Origin: a virus
DNA: 58,168 nucleotides
Virus record (IMG/VR): IMGVR_UViG_3300037117_000093
Coordinates: 1 to 58,168 of that record
Strand: one strand, 5' to 3'
The position numbers and the translations under genes were made by a program. Positions 8,203 through 15,367 of this stretch are shown here, in pieces. The notes below the pieces were generated by a model. The model saw nothing but the letters and a program-made list of their open reading frames with translations. It did not search any database and was not told the DNA's origin. Positions within the stretch are counted from its first letter, which is position 1; each line of letters opens with the position of its first letter.

Positions 8203-8239
8203 CAAACGAAAAGCGCCCCGAGGCTGAGCCTGGGGCGCT
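8203..8239 (-). terminator. Hairpin plus T-tract upstream of the 8189 gene
   Basis: Arms AGCGCCCC (8212-8219) and GGGGCGCT (8232-8239) enclose an inner AGGCT/AGCCT stem. On the minus strand the hairpin is followed by TTTTCGTTT. It is a good intrinsic terminator for transcripts from the portal side, or an attenuator ahead of the 8189 start. Confidence 0.7.
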
Positions 8240-8299
8240 GGGGATTATTGGGCCACGGACACCGGGTGCCCGTTTCAATTTGTCAAGCTAAACGCATTT

Positions 8300-8331
8300 T
8301 GTGGAAAAGGAAAGCGCCCATTTCTGGGCGC
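8300..8331 (-). terminator. Intrinsic terminator after the portal gene
   Basis: GCGCCCA (8314-8320) and TGGGCGC (8325-8331) form a 7-bp stem with a four-base loop. On the minus strand it is followed by TTTCCTTTTCC. It lies about 120 bp past the portal stop. A perfect TTGACA (-35-like) follows on the minus strand at 8286-8281, without a clear -10. Confidence 0.65.
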
Positions 8332-8448
8332 ATGCTGCGCGCATCACGGTCCCGGCGGCGAGGGCCGGGTCGGCGGCTGTGTCTTTCGACCTTGGCCGGT
8401 GCGATCCCCTATTCGGTGCGTGAATCTACACGCCGCAGCCCACAAACC

Positions 8449-10800
8449 CTACGCCACCCGCGCCTGCGGTTCAAGCTTGCCGATCGGCTTTGCCATGTCG
8501 CCGGTCTTCAGCCATTCCTTGAATGCCGCGACCGACAATTCCGTCACCCCGCCGAAGTGCGCGCGCCCGTCCGCAGGGTCGTCCCAGCCGGCGAGATAAT
8601 CGGCCAGCGCCTCAGCCTCGCTCTTGTAGCCGAGCATGCACTTCGTCTCGTCGAACTGCCCGGCCGTGTGCCCGTGCCGAGTGTTCGCGTGCACTTGGTC
8701 GATGACCCAGACGCGATCAGATTTCGGGTGCACCCCCATGTAGCAATCGACCTGCATCCCGTCGTTGCCGAGCGTGCCGCGGATGTAGCCGTAATGCGCC
8801 GGCATCACGACATGATGGTGCACGCCCTCTGCGTCGGTCACGTGCCGGGTGCGGCCGGAGGCGTTCTCGATCGTCAGGTCGAGTCCGTTCCACGCGATAT
8901 GACCCTTCGGATAGACGCCGCTGTCGATTTGCGCGGGCGACGGATTTGGCAGCGCCTTGTCAGCCTCGCGAGCAATCTGGTTTGCCAGGTGGCCCTTGGC
9001 GACGGCGCCGTGCTTCTTCGCCCATTTACGCCGGCAAATGCCGCACACCAGCCGGCCACCGCAGGTCTTCGGATTGTGCTGCTTTGCCACCGGGTCGCCC
9101 TGATCGTACCAAACGAGACCGGTCCCGGTCGAAACCGTATCCGCCTTCGCGATGAACTTCGCGGCAATGGCCGGCGGCGTGCGCTGGCGCGCTGGCGGCT
9201 TGCCCTTAGCCCCGCCGCCGGCAGGGACTTGCTTGGGGTCACGCCCCCTCGGCGCGCCACCCGGAATCCCAGGAGGCAGCGCGACGGGGGCCGGCGGCGG
9301 AGTTGGTGGATTGAGCACGCTTTCGAGCGTCACGACGATGCCGCCGGCCGCAACCGTCGGCTCGACGCCCTGCCCGTCCGGCAGCGGTTCCTCGCCGAGG
9401 TCGGCCCGGCATTCGTCGCGCGAGCGCAGCCCGGAGTTAAGCTGGATTTGATGCACCTGCGCCTGCTTCAGCGGATCGACCTCGGGCCGCTGGTCCCACG
9501 CCATTTCCACTTCGTCATAGCCGAAGCGGTCCTGGATCAGATGGTCGATGAGGTCTTCCTTGACGAACTTCATCAGGGGCCGCAGCCCCTCTTGCTCGGC
9601 GGCATCCTGCGCCTGGACCGCGGTATCTCGGTTCATCTGGCGGATGAAAGGCGACGGGGGCACGCTGAACACGTAGCAGACCAGCCTGATCCACATCTCA
9701 TCGATCGGCGCGTACATCTCGCCGCCGTTGGCGCTCTTGATCTCAAACGGCTTCATGCCGTCCGGGACGAACTGCACCTTCGATTTTCGGCTGAGGTTGC
9801 CGGAGTTCTGCGCGTCGAAATGCGCCTGGAAAGCCGCAATCTGCCGCACGCCCCACGCAGCCGGCACCGACATGATCATGTCGGGTATCGTGCCGTCTTC
9901 CCAATATTTGACCTCGTAGAAGGTCTTGCGAACGGCAGCCGTCGCTTCGCACAGGATCTGCGCGCAGGGACTGTATCCAAATACGGGTAAATAAGGCAAA
10001 GGCCGCATCGGCTTCCGTATAAGTTCAGTCTCGTCAAGGTTTACGATGGGCAAACCCTTGATGATTTGCTGATAGGCAGGCTGTGGCGCATCTGGTGTTC
10101 TTCCGGCGTCGTCGATCATCGGGAAAAGAGTCGCGGCATCAATTATTTCTGCTGTAATAGGACGCCCCATCCTGTCTCGGTTCCCGACATAAAGCGCTGG
10201 GCAATCCAGGATGAACAGGTCGTCCATCCACATGCGCATCCACTGGTCGAAAGAATGCTTACCGTCCGGCCGTTTCAGGAAATCGGCTATTTCCTTCGTC
10301 CATTTGCTTTCCTGTTTCGGCTTGCCGCGCACCTGGATCGTCCAGGGGATCGTGAGAAGCTGGTCCTTGCGTGTTTCGATGATCGCCGACAGAAAGCCCC
10401 AACTCGACCGCATCGCGCGGAGCATCTGGAAAAACTCGAACTGCTCCGGGATGAAGTTGAGGTTGTAGCCGACCGTGTAATCGAAGTCGCGCGGCCGGGT
10501 GACCGAGGGCGGCCCGTATGGCGCCACCGGCTGCATCGGCCCGAACCAGTTCGCCCCAACATCAACGTCGTGGATCGTGTCGGGCGGCTGCACCGGGCGC
10601 TCTCCGGTGTATTTGCTCTCGCCAGTGGGCTGCTGCTCAGTCGGGTGGCGCAGCGCCTCGGACAGCGCGGAGCGACGGGCGCTATCCGCCTGCCGCTCAG
10701 CCTGCGCGCTGCGCACCGGCGCCATGCGCGCGCCCGGCACCATCGCCGGCGTCTTCTGCATCGTGCGGGTCTGCGGCCCGCGGCGCGACTTGCGGCTCAT
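8449..10800 (-). CDS. Portal protein fused to a zinc ribbon and inorganic-pyrophosphatase-like domain
   Basis: The 783-residue product starts at ATG 10800, which overlaps the previous stop as ATGA. Residues 80 to about 490 are a portal core ('GFLSAIIETRKDQLLTIPW', 'DDLFILDCPALYVGNRD', 'MWIRLVCYVFSVPPSPFI'), which forms the DNA entry ring and binds terminase. A Pro-rich linker follows, then a CGGRLVCGIC zinc-ribbon-like motif (around residue 580) and a C-terminal domain ('MPAHYGYIRGTLGNDGMQVD', 'VWVIDQ', 'AFKEWLKTG') matching the InPase-like domain known from polyvalent phage proteins. The usual portal is about 450-550 residues, so this is a fusion about 250 residues longer. Confidence 0.88.
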   Translation of the reverse strand: MSRKSRRGPQTRTMQKTPAMVPGARMAPVRSAQAERQADSARRSALSEALRHPTEQQPTGESKYTGERPVQPPDTIHDVDVGANWFGPMQPVAPYGPPSVTRPRDFDYTVGYNLNFIPEQFEFFQMLRAMRSSWGFLSAIIETRKDQLLTIPWTIQVRGKPKQESKWTKEIADFLKRPDGKHSFDQWMRMWMDDLFILDCPALYVGNRDRMGRPITAEIIDAATLFPMIDDAGRTPDAPQPAYQQIIKGLPIVNLDETELIRKPMRPLPYLPVFGYSPCAQILCEATAAVRKTFYEVKYWEDGTIPDMIMSVPAAWGVRQIAAFQAHFDAQNSGNLSRKSKVQFVPDGMKPFEIKSANGGEMYAPIDEMWIRLVCYVFSVPPSPFIRQMNRDTAVQAQDAAEQEGLRPLMKFVKEDLIDHLIQDRFGYDEVEMAWDQRPEVDPLKQAQVHQIQLNSGLRSRDECRADLGEEPLPDGQGVEPTVAAGGIVVTLESVLNPPTPPPAPVALPPGIPGGAPRGRDPKQVPAGGGAKGKPPARQRTPPAIAAKFIAKADTVSTGTGLVWYDQGDPVAKQHNPKTCGGRLVCGICRRKWAKKHGAVAKGHLANQIAREADKALPNPSPAQIDSGVYPKGHIAWNGLDLTIENASGRTRHVTDAEGVHHHVVMPAHYGYIRGTLGNDGMQVDCYMGVHPKSDRVWVIDQVHANTRHGHTAGQFDETKCMLGYKSEAEALADYLAGWDDPADGRAHFGGVTELSVAAFKEWLKTGDMAKPIGKLEPQARVA

Positions 10801-11021
10801 GGTTCGGCCTTTTCAACCAGCGCGCTCATAAAGGATATTTTTGTCTGATTGAGCATTGTTGCCCGCGAGAGGCGCTGGAACTTTTCGGCCGCCTCGCTTT
10901 CGTTTCGAGCACGAATGACGGTAAGACCGCTGATCGTCCACGCAAATGCGAAATCGCTATAAAGGCGCGGCTGGTTGATGGCGCGATCGGTGAGGTACCG
11001 GGTGTCATTGGGCGGCAACAC
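10797..11021 (-). CDS. Small protein between the ubiquitin-like protein and portal, unknown
   Basis: The C-terminal part of this frame reads as a natural alpha/beta protein ('LYSDFAFAWTISGLTVIRAR', 'ESEAAEKFQRLSRATM'). A GTG at 11021 behind GGGAG gives 74 residues and overlaps the ubiquitin-like gene by 17 bp; an in-frame ATG at 11156 would add a mostly shadow-like N-terminus. The stop overlaps the portal ATG. The strand-then-helix pattern with an 'ESEAAEK' segment is like small phage proteins with a single beta-alpha-beta unit. The function is unknown. Confidence 0.55.
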   Translation of the reverse strand: MLPPNDTRYLTDRAINQPRLYSDFAFAWTISGLTVIRARNESEAAEKFQRLSRATMLNQTKISFMSALVEKAEP

Positions 11022-11397
11022 GGTGGCGCTCCCAAAGCGATGCTCCTTTGCCCGGGTTGATCTGGGCTGGCGCGATAAAGAAGCGCAACCCACTCCGGAT
11101 TTCGACAACTTCATCGTTGCTGATCTTTCGATCAGACCCGCCGGGCACGACCTCAAACAGGTCGCGATCCGGTCCGATCGGCGTGGGAGGGACGTGGCGA
11201 AGTTCCTCGCCGGTCATTCGCTCTTTGTGGACCGCGTATTCTGTCCTGTCGATCTGGATACGATAGCTCCCTTCATGGTGGTGCTCGTGCTCGTGCTCGT
11301 GCTCGGTGCAATTCCGGCATGTCAGCGCCTCGCCGAACCTGAAATGCGTGCGGCAAACGACGCAAACCCACGGCTGCGCCATCAGGTCATCGTTCAC
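11005..11397 (-). CDS. Zinc-ribbon, His-rich and ubiquitin-like (multi-ubiquitin family) protein
   Basis: A GTG at 11397 (GTGA overlap with the preceding stop) starts a 130-residue protein. Residues 11-30 carry CVVC and CRNC, a zinc-ribbon pair. A strongly acidic/histidine linker (EHEHEHEHHHE) follows. Residues about 44-113 match the bacterial multi-ubiquitin domain pattern: 'YRIQIDRTEYAV', 'MTGEELR', 'RDLFEVVPGGSD', 'ISNDEVVEI', 'GLRFFIAPAQINPG'. Proteins of this family usually occur with E1, E2 or JAB-like partners; none was recognised here. A conjugation tail after the INPG motif (GKGASLWERHRVAAQ) would need processing. Placement between terminase and portal is remarkable. Confidence 0.75.
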   Translation of the reverse strand: MNDDLMAQPWVCVVCRTHFRFGEALTCRNCTEHEHEHEHHHEGSYRIQIDRTEYAVHKERMTGEELRHVPPTPIGPDRDLFEVVPGGSDRKISNDEVVEIRSGLRFFIAPAQINPGKGASLWERHRVAAQ

Positions 11398-11792
11398 AGC
11401 GCCGCCTTCCTCGCCTCGTCGAACGCGCGCCGAACATCGATGTCATCGATCAGCCGCACGATAACAGAGCGCCGGCTTATAAGTGCCTCGTCAGAACGAT
11501 TGCGAACGGCATCGTCAAGAACGTTCCCCAAGACCTCGCGCGCGCGGATCAGCAATTCATCGGTCGAGGGTGCATTGTCGGTCACGATCTCACGCTCCCC
11601 CAAAGCCATCATGACACGAACCGACCGGATGACCGCACCCGCATCGAAGCAAGCCAATAACAGCACGCGCGCAGGAAAGCGCAGCGTCATTTGGCTGTAG
11701 CGGCGCACCACCGTCGCGGAAAGACTGCTCAAATGCCCCAAGCGCGAACGGCACGAGGGCCATCGCGATAGCGATTTCATCAACGGTAGCAT
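11394..11792 (-). CDS. Small gene after terminase, likely frameshifted (real start probably 11817)
   Basis: This frame's C-terminal 98 residues ('MTLRFPARVLLLACFDAGAV...RRAFDEARKAAL') look natural, and its stop overlaps the GTG of the next gene. Its N-terminus does not. A different frame begins at ATG 11817 behind an excellent GAGAGGA site and reads naturally for about 35 residues (MASMPGTVNATVDEIAIAMA...) before turning shadow-like. Joining the two needs a +1 shift near 11705-11740. It may be a programmed shift, a mutation or a sequencing error. The product would be a helical protein of about 140 residues of unknown function. Confidence 0.55.
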   Translation of the reverse strand: MLPLMKSLSRWPSCRSRLGHLSSLSATVVRRYSQMTLRFPARVLLLACFDAGAVIRSVRVMMALGEREIVTDNAPSTDELLIRAREVLGNVLDDAVRNRSDEALISRRSVIVRLIDDIDVRRAFDEARKAAL

Positions 11793-13543
11793 TCACGGTG
11801 CCAGGCATCGACGCCATCAGAAATCCTCTCAGCCCCCAGCGGCTTGCCGCAATGATGACACACTTCCGGCGGCGCCTGCAAATCCCGCAGCGCTATCTCG
11901 TAAAGCTCGGCGCCATCAGCCTCAGCCGCAGGCCGATCCGCCTCAGCGTCCACGTCCTTGTGCCACGGCAATTTCCGAGCTTCCGGCGTCAGCCGCTCCG
12001 GCCGGCTGCGGTCAACCAGCGGCCGGCGAGCCTCCTCGGCGTAGAACTTCATCACCGCCTCGCCGCTGAAGCCGTCCACGGCCCCGGCATAGACCAAGCT
12101 GTCGCCCTTGTCCGGCGAACGCTTCAGCCGGTCCATGATTTCCTCTTTGCTCTCAACTTGCCACCCGCGCGTCGTCAGCTTGCGCCGGGGCGCCGTCAAG
12201 TCGGCGAGCAACTCGCGATCCGGCGGCAACGCCCAATCGTCGCCGTATTCCGGGTCGAGCGCCTCCCTGGCCCGGCAATACCATTCCGCCCGCTTGTTGT
12301 AGAAGCCGACCAGCCCCGAGCGGTCGCGCGCCGTCGATGCGCCGGAGCCGACCATGCCGACCATGTTGAGGCCGCTCATCTCGCCGATATCGACCGGCGA
12401 CGACCCGACACCAATCACGTCGATTTGCACCGGCGTATGCTTGCCCGGCTTTTCCTCGAGCACGGCCTCAATGACGCTCTGCCCATTCGGCGTCAGATGG
12501 CCCGCGATCACCCGTTGCCGAGCGAACCAATAATCGTGCCGACGGGTGATGACCGTGCGGTCCCGCCCGCCGCGCGCCACGTCAACCCCGAGTGCAGACA
12601 GCACCGGCGAGGGCGGATCGTCCGTCCAGCGCTCCATCGCCATCTCAACCCACGCGGTCGGGATGACCTGGTAGGCGTCATCCTCAACCCCGGCCTGAAA
12701 ATCGCCGTCGAGCATCTGCGAGCGGAACGGCTCGTCGAGCGCCTGCAGCGTCGCCTCGTAGCGCGTGCCGCGAAGGTAGATGTTGTCCTTGACGCGGCTC
12801 GGAATGAAGGTCCGCGACTGCGGCAGGATCAGGCGATCTCCGATGCGCATCTGATCAGGACCGTCAACCGCCATATCGCGACCGTTAGCGTCGGTAGCGT
12901 ACCAACGCAACTCGCCGGGCTCGGCCGGGTGCGGGTGTTTCTTGTCCAGCCACGGGCCGAAGTAATCAAGCAACCACATACCGACCGCGCTCGTCGGCGG
13001 GTTGAACGCAATGACGGCGCGCGTCCGCTGCCCGCGAAGCGTCGTGCGCAACCACGCCAGGATGAACAGCACGACGGCGCGCGGAAAATGCTCGCCCTGG
13101 TCAAAGCCAATGAAATCGTGCGGGCGCCCTTGGAGCTTAAGCATGTCCGCGTCGTGGTGCACGCTGATGAATTCCAGCACGCGCGCGTCAGAGAAGCGCC
13201 AGCGGCCTCCCGTGCTGTCGGCGCGCCACGTTGCGCCGAGCGGTAGAAATATCTCGCGCGCTCGGTCGATCAGCGCCGAGAACTCGTTGCCGGCTCGGCG
13301 ATAGATAACGCTGCGCTGATGCTGTTGATGGGCGATGCCGAGCAAAGCGTCGGACTTACCACCCCCGAGCGCGCCACCCAGGCCGAGGATATCCGCAGCG
13401 CTATTGTAGGCGAGTTCCTGCGGCCCTGGCTGCGGCGTCCAGCGGTCCGGCTCCTTCAGCTCCGCTTCGATCCTCGTCAGCAGCAAGCGTAGCTCTGAGC
13501 GAGGTAGCGAATTCAGCGAGCTGCTCTTTGGTAAGTCGCTCAA
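11780..13543 (-). CDS. Terminase large subunit (ATPase-nuclease) with C-terminal zinc ribbon
   Basis: The 587-residue product packages DNA into the prohead. The ATPase part shows Walker A 'GGALGGGKSDA' (about residues 56-66) and Walker B 'FIGFDQGEHF' (about 144-153); the nuclease part starts at 'ALGVDVARGGRDRT' (around 320) with later acidic residues. The last 25 residues hold CHHC...WHREC, a zinc-ribbon not usual for terminases. The start used is a TTG at 13543, which overlaps the small subunit gene by 143 bp; a second in-frame TTG at 13486 is possible. Confidence 0.9.
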   Translation of the reverse strand: MSDLPKSSSLNSLPRSELRLLLTRIEAELKEPDRWTPQPGPQELAYNSAADILGLGGALGGGKSDALLGIAHQQHQRSVIYRRAGNEFSALIDRAREIFLPLGATWRADSTGGRWRFSDARVLEFISVHHDADMLKLQGRPHDFIGFDQGEHFPRAVVLFILAWLRTTLRGQRTRAVIAFNPPTSAVGMWLLDYFGPWLDKKHPHPAEPGELRWYATDANGRDMAVDGPDQMRIGDRLILPQSRTFIPSRVKDNIYLRGTRYEATLQALDEPFRSQMLDGDFQAGVEDDAYQVIPTAWVEMAMERWTDDPPSPVLSALGVDVARGGRDRTVITRRHDYWFARQRVIAGHLTPNGQSVIEAVLEEKPGKHTPVQIDVIGVGSSPVDIGEMSGLNMVGMVGSGASTARDRSGLVGFYNKRAEWYCRAREALDPEYGDDWALPPDRELLADLTAPRRKLTTRGWQVESKEEIMDRLKRSPDKGDSLVYAGAVDGFSGEAVMKFYAEEARRPLVDRSRPERLTPEARKLPWHKDVDAEADRPAAEADGAELYEIALRDLQAPPEVCHHCGKPLGAERISDGVDAWHRECYR

Positions 13544-14123
13544 TGACCTGCTCCAGGCTCAGCTTGCCGGTGTGCTCGATCGGCGCCAGGCGAGCATGGA
13601 TATAGGGCGCCGCAGCCTTGCACGCGTCGAGAACGATCGCTTCGCGCGCCGGGTCGTGCCGATTGCGCGCGATAATCCGCAGCATTTCGTCGAGCGGCAC
13701 GATGCCGGCAATCGAGATTGCCTCGGCGATCAGGTGCGCCGGCTGCGCGGCAAGCTCGTGGCTCTGCGGCGCGCCTTGCGTGCGATGCGTGCTGTGAACG
13801 CTGGGTCGCGTGCTGATCTTCGGCGGCGGCAGCACACGTTCGCCGGTCTTCTGCTCAATGCGCTGGATCGTTTTTGAAATGCTCTGGTAGTGGCAGGCGA
13901 GAGCCTCAGCGATCGACCGCATCGTTTCGCCGGCTCGGCGGCGACGGACAATCTCTTGATCCCGCAGGAGAAGATCAACTCTGTTGAGGAGCGGCTTCCC
14001 CATCGGACCGCGGGCGACAACATAGGGCGTTCCGGCAGGCGATGGCGCGGTGACAGGCTTCGGCTTTGCCTTCGATCCCTTCGGCCGGCCGCGCGGGCGG
14101 CCTGTCGGGACGTAGACGCTCAT
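13401..14123 (-). CDS. Terminase small subunit-like DNA-binding protein
   Basis: The ATG at 14123 overlaps the preceding stop as ATGA and gives 240 residues. An AT-hook-like 'GRPRGRPKGSK' lies at residues 9-19. A helix-turn-helix region follows ('DQEIVRRRRAGETMRSIAEA', 'HYQSISKTIQRIEQ'), then a helical C-terminal part ('SLEQVIERLTKEQLAEFA'). Position directly before the large terminase gene and DNA-binding character support a small terminase role, which is to recognise the packaging site. The family itself was not recognised with certainty. Confidence 0.7.
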   Translation of the reverse strand: MSVYVPTGRPRGRPKGSKAKPKPVTAPSPAGTPYVVARGPMGKPLLNRVDLLLRDQEIVRRRRAGETMRSIAEALACHYQSISKTIQRIEQKTGERVLPPPKISTRPSVHSTHRTQGAPQSHELAAQPAHLIAEAISIAGIVPLDEMLRIIARNRHDPAREAIVLDACKAAAPYIHARLAPIEHTGKLSLEQVIERLTKEQLAEFATSLRATLAADEDRSGAEGAGPLDAAARAAGTRLQ

Positions 14124-14359
14124 TGCGCCATCGCCGGCCGACGCTCGCCGCACCAGTCAGTCGGCGCGACGGTCTGCCAGAACGGTCCGCGCGGCGCATC
14201 ATCATTCGATCGGGGATCGCCAGGCTCGGCGACCTTGCGCAATGGCCGACCCGGCTCCGCTTCGGCGAGCGACGGCGGAAAGCGGTGGCACGCTCCTGCC
14301 GCCTCGATATCGGCGACCGGAGCGAAATAGCGGCAGGTGGCGCACATTGGGCTTGACAT
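14120..14359 (-). CDS. Small Cys-rich putative zinc protein
   Basis: This 79-residue protein (ATG 14359; an alternative ATG lies four codons upstream) has a recurrent pattern known in small phage and bacterial proteins: MCATCRYF near the start, 'GACHRFPP' in the middle and 'FWQTVAPTDWCGER' near the end. The four cysteines with intervening aromatics suggest one metal site. The stop overlaps the small terminase start. The function is unknown. Confidence 0.72.
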   Translation of the reverse strand: MSSPMCATCRYFAPVADIEAAGACHRFPPSLAEAEPGRPLRKVAEPGDPRSNDDAPRGPFWQTVAPTDWCGERRPAMAQ

Positions 14360-14407
14360 GGCGCGCACCATACGCCGCGCGAGGATGGTTTGGCAAATCT
14401 TCGTATC

Positions 14408-14435
14408 TGATTACAATTTATCTTGCGCTTATCAA
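14408..14435 (-). promoter_or_regulatory. Putative promoter of the packaging/head operon
   Basis: On the minus strand, TTGATA (14435-14430) and TAATCA (14413-14408) are separated by 16 bp in a locally AT-rich stretch, about 50 bp before the Cys-rich gene. It follows a perfect hairpin at 14488-14505. Confidence 0.4.
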
Positions 14436-14487
14436 GAATGGCTGCACGATCACGGCTTCTAAAACGAACCGCCAACCCATCAGCGAG

Positions 14488-14505
14488 CGGCGCCTTCGGG
14501 CGCCG
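14488..14505. terminator. Perfect TTCG-tetraloop hairpin
   Basis: CGGCGCC and GGCGCCG form a 7-bp stem around TTCG. No T-tract follows on either strand, though the plus strand continues TTCTGCTATTC. It lies just past the stop of the 14511-14690 gene and may end that transcript or insulate the next promoter. Confidence 0.45.
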
Positions 14506-14510
14506 TTCTG

Positions 14511-14690
14511 CTATTCGATCTCCCGCGCCGAAACCCCTAGCAGCTTTTGCAGCGCCAGCATATCGCGCCGCCACAGCCGCGACGACGGATCACGCCGCGC
14601 CATCGTCTCAGCCGCGCGCCGGCTCACGCCGCCCTCAAACTCATAGATCGCCGCGCGCTCGCTCTCGTCATCCGTCAACGGCTCGGCCAT
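14511..14690 (-). CDS. Small helical phage protein, unknown function
   Basis: This 59-residue gene starts at ATG 14690 behind a strong AGGGGGG ribosome binding site. The product is charged and helical ('DDESERAAIYEFEGGVSRRA', 'RRDMLALQKLLGVSAREI'). Such short proteins with an N-terminal acidic half commonly precede terminase genes in Alphaproteobacteria phages, but no role is assigned. Confidence 0.6.
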   Translation of the reverse strand: MAEPLTDDESERAAIYEFEGGVSRRAAETMARRDPSSRLWRRDMLALQKLLGVSAREIE

Positions 14691-14701
14691 TCCGTCCCCC
14701 C

Positions 14702-14781
14702 TGCGTCTAAATGAGAAATCTCTGGCAGATCAGACATTTGGCCTACCGCTGCGAGGCCTTTTCAGGTTTGCGCCTAAATGA
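14702..14781. repeat. Two 13-bp direct repeats TGCG[T/C]CTAAATGA
   Basis: Copies at 14702-14714 and 14769-14781 differ at one base and lie in the gap between the Cys-cluster gene and the small gene at 14690. They may be operator sites for the late operon. Confidence 0.4.
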
Positions 14782-14807
14782 TCCTAACGCCCTCTGTTGT
14801 GCCGCAT

Positions 14808-14823
14808 TGTACCGCGCGGTACA
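14808..14823. repeat. 16-bp perfect palindrome
   Basis: TGTACCGCGCGGTACA reads the same on both strands and ends 1 bp before the stop codon of the Cys-cluster gene. It could be a dimeric repressor site or a short hairpin. Confidence 0.4.
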
Positions 14824-14824
14824 T

Positions 14825-15367
14825 CTATTCCGCCGGCAACGGGTCGAGCTCGATCCGCCGCTCCCCAACGATCACCGTAACCCTGATCCCGTTCCGCCGC
14901 ACCAAATCCAGGTGATGCGCAAACGCCGGCTCGCGCCACGCATTCGGATGCTCCGGCTCCACGTTGACGTACAGGTGCTTCGGATCGCTCACCGGGTCGC
15001 CCCGCGGTCCCAACACAACGCCGCTCAGGTTCGGCCGCATCTCGCGCGGCATCCGCTCGCCAGGGTCCGCCCGGTCCTGCGAGGCAAGCCAGTCGCACTT
15101 GAATTGCCCGCACGCGGCCAGCGCGGGGCATATGGGCGCCGTACAGCGGCCTAAAGCGTTCGGGCAGTCGTCGCACGGCTCCGGCGCTTCAGGCGCATCA
15201 CCAGCCTCCGCGTGGGCATAATCGGGCATCTGCGGCTTCTGCTCATGCACCGCGCAGCCGCCGTGCGGGCGCACGCAGTGCCAGCACCAGGCGCCGCTCG
15301 GCTTAGATAGGTCAGTGATGCTGAGCAATCGACAGCACGAGTTGCAGGTGCCGCACGAGAAGGTCAT
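14825..15367 (-). CDS. YkgJ-like Cys-cluster protein
   Basis: The ATG at 15367 starts a 180-residue product with 'MTFSCGTCNSCCRLL', 'GAWCWHCVRP' and 'GGCAVHEQ', the pattern of the YkgJ family (zinc- or iron-chelating Cys cluster). A second set of cysteines ('PCDDCPNALGRCTAPICPAL') follows around residues 85-105. The last third ('LYVNVEPEHPNAWREPAFAH') is basic and polar. A longer upstream reading frame to 15637 is shadow-like. The role in phages is unknown. Confidence 0.75.
   Translation of the reverse strand: MTFSCGTCNSCCRLLSITDLSKPSGAWCWHCVRPHGGCAVHEQKPQMPDYAHAEAGDAPEAPEPCDDCPNALGRCTAPICPALAACGQFKCDWLASQDRADPGERMPREMRPNLSGVVLGPRGDPVSDPKHLYVNVEPEHPNAWREPAFAHHLDLVRRNGIRVTVIVGERRIELDPLPAE

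Noticed and set aside
8248-9990. Long plus-strand ORF of 580 residues
   Set aside because: It is antisense to the portal gene, Arg/His/Pro-rich and without a ribosome binding site or recognisable motif; a GC-rich shadow.
11798-13246. Plus-strand ORF of 482 residues
   Set aside because: Antisense to the terminase, which has clear motifs; composition is Arg/Ala/Pro shadow.
14242-14710. Plus-strand ORFs of 95 to 134 residues
   Set aside because: They cover the promoter, hairpin and the antisense of two better-supported minus-strand genes.
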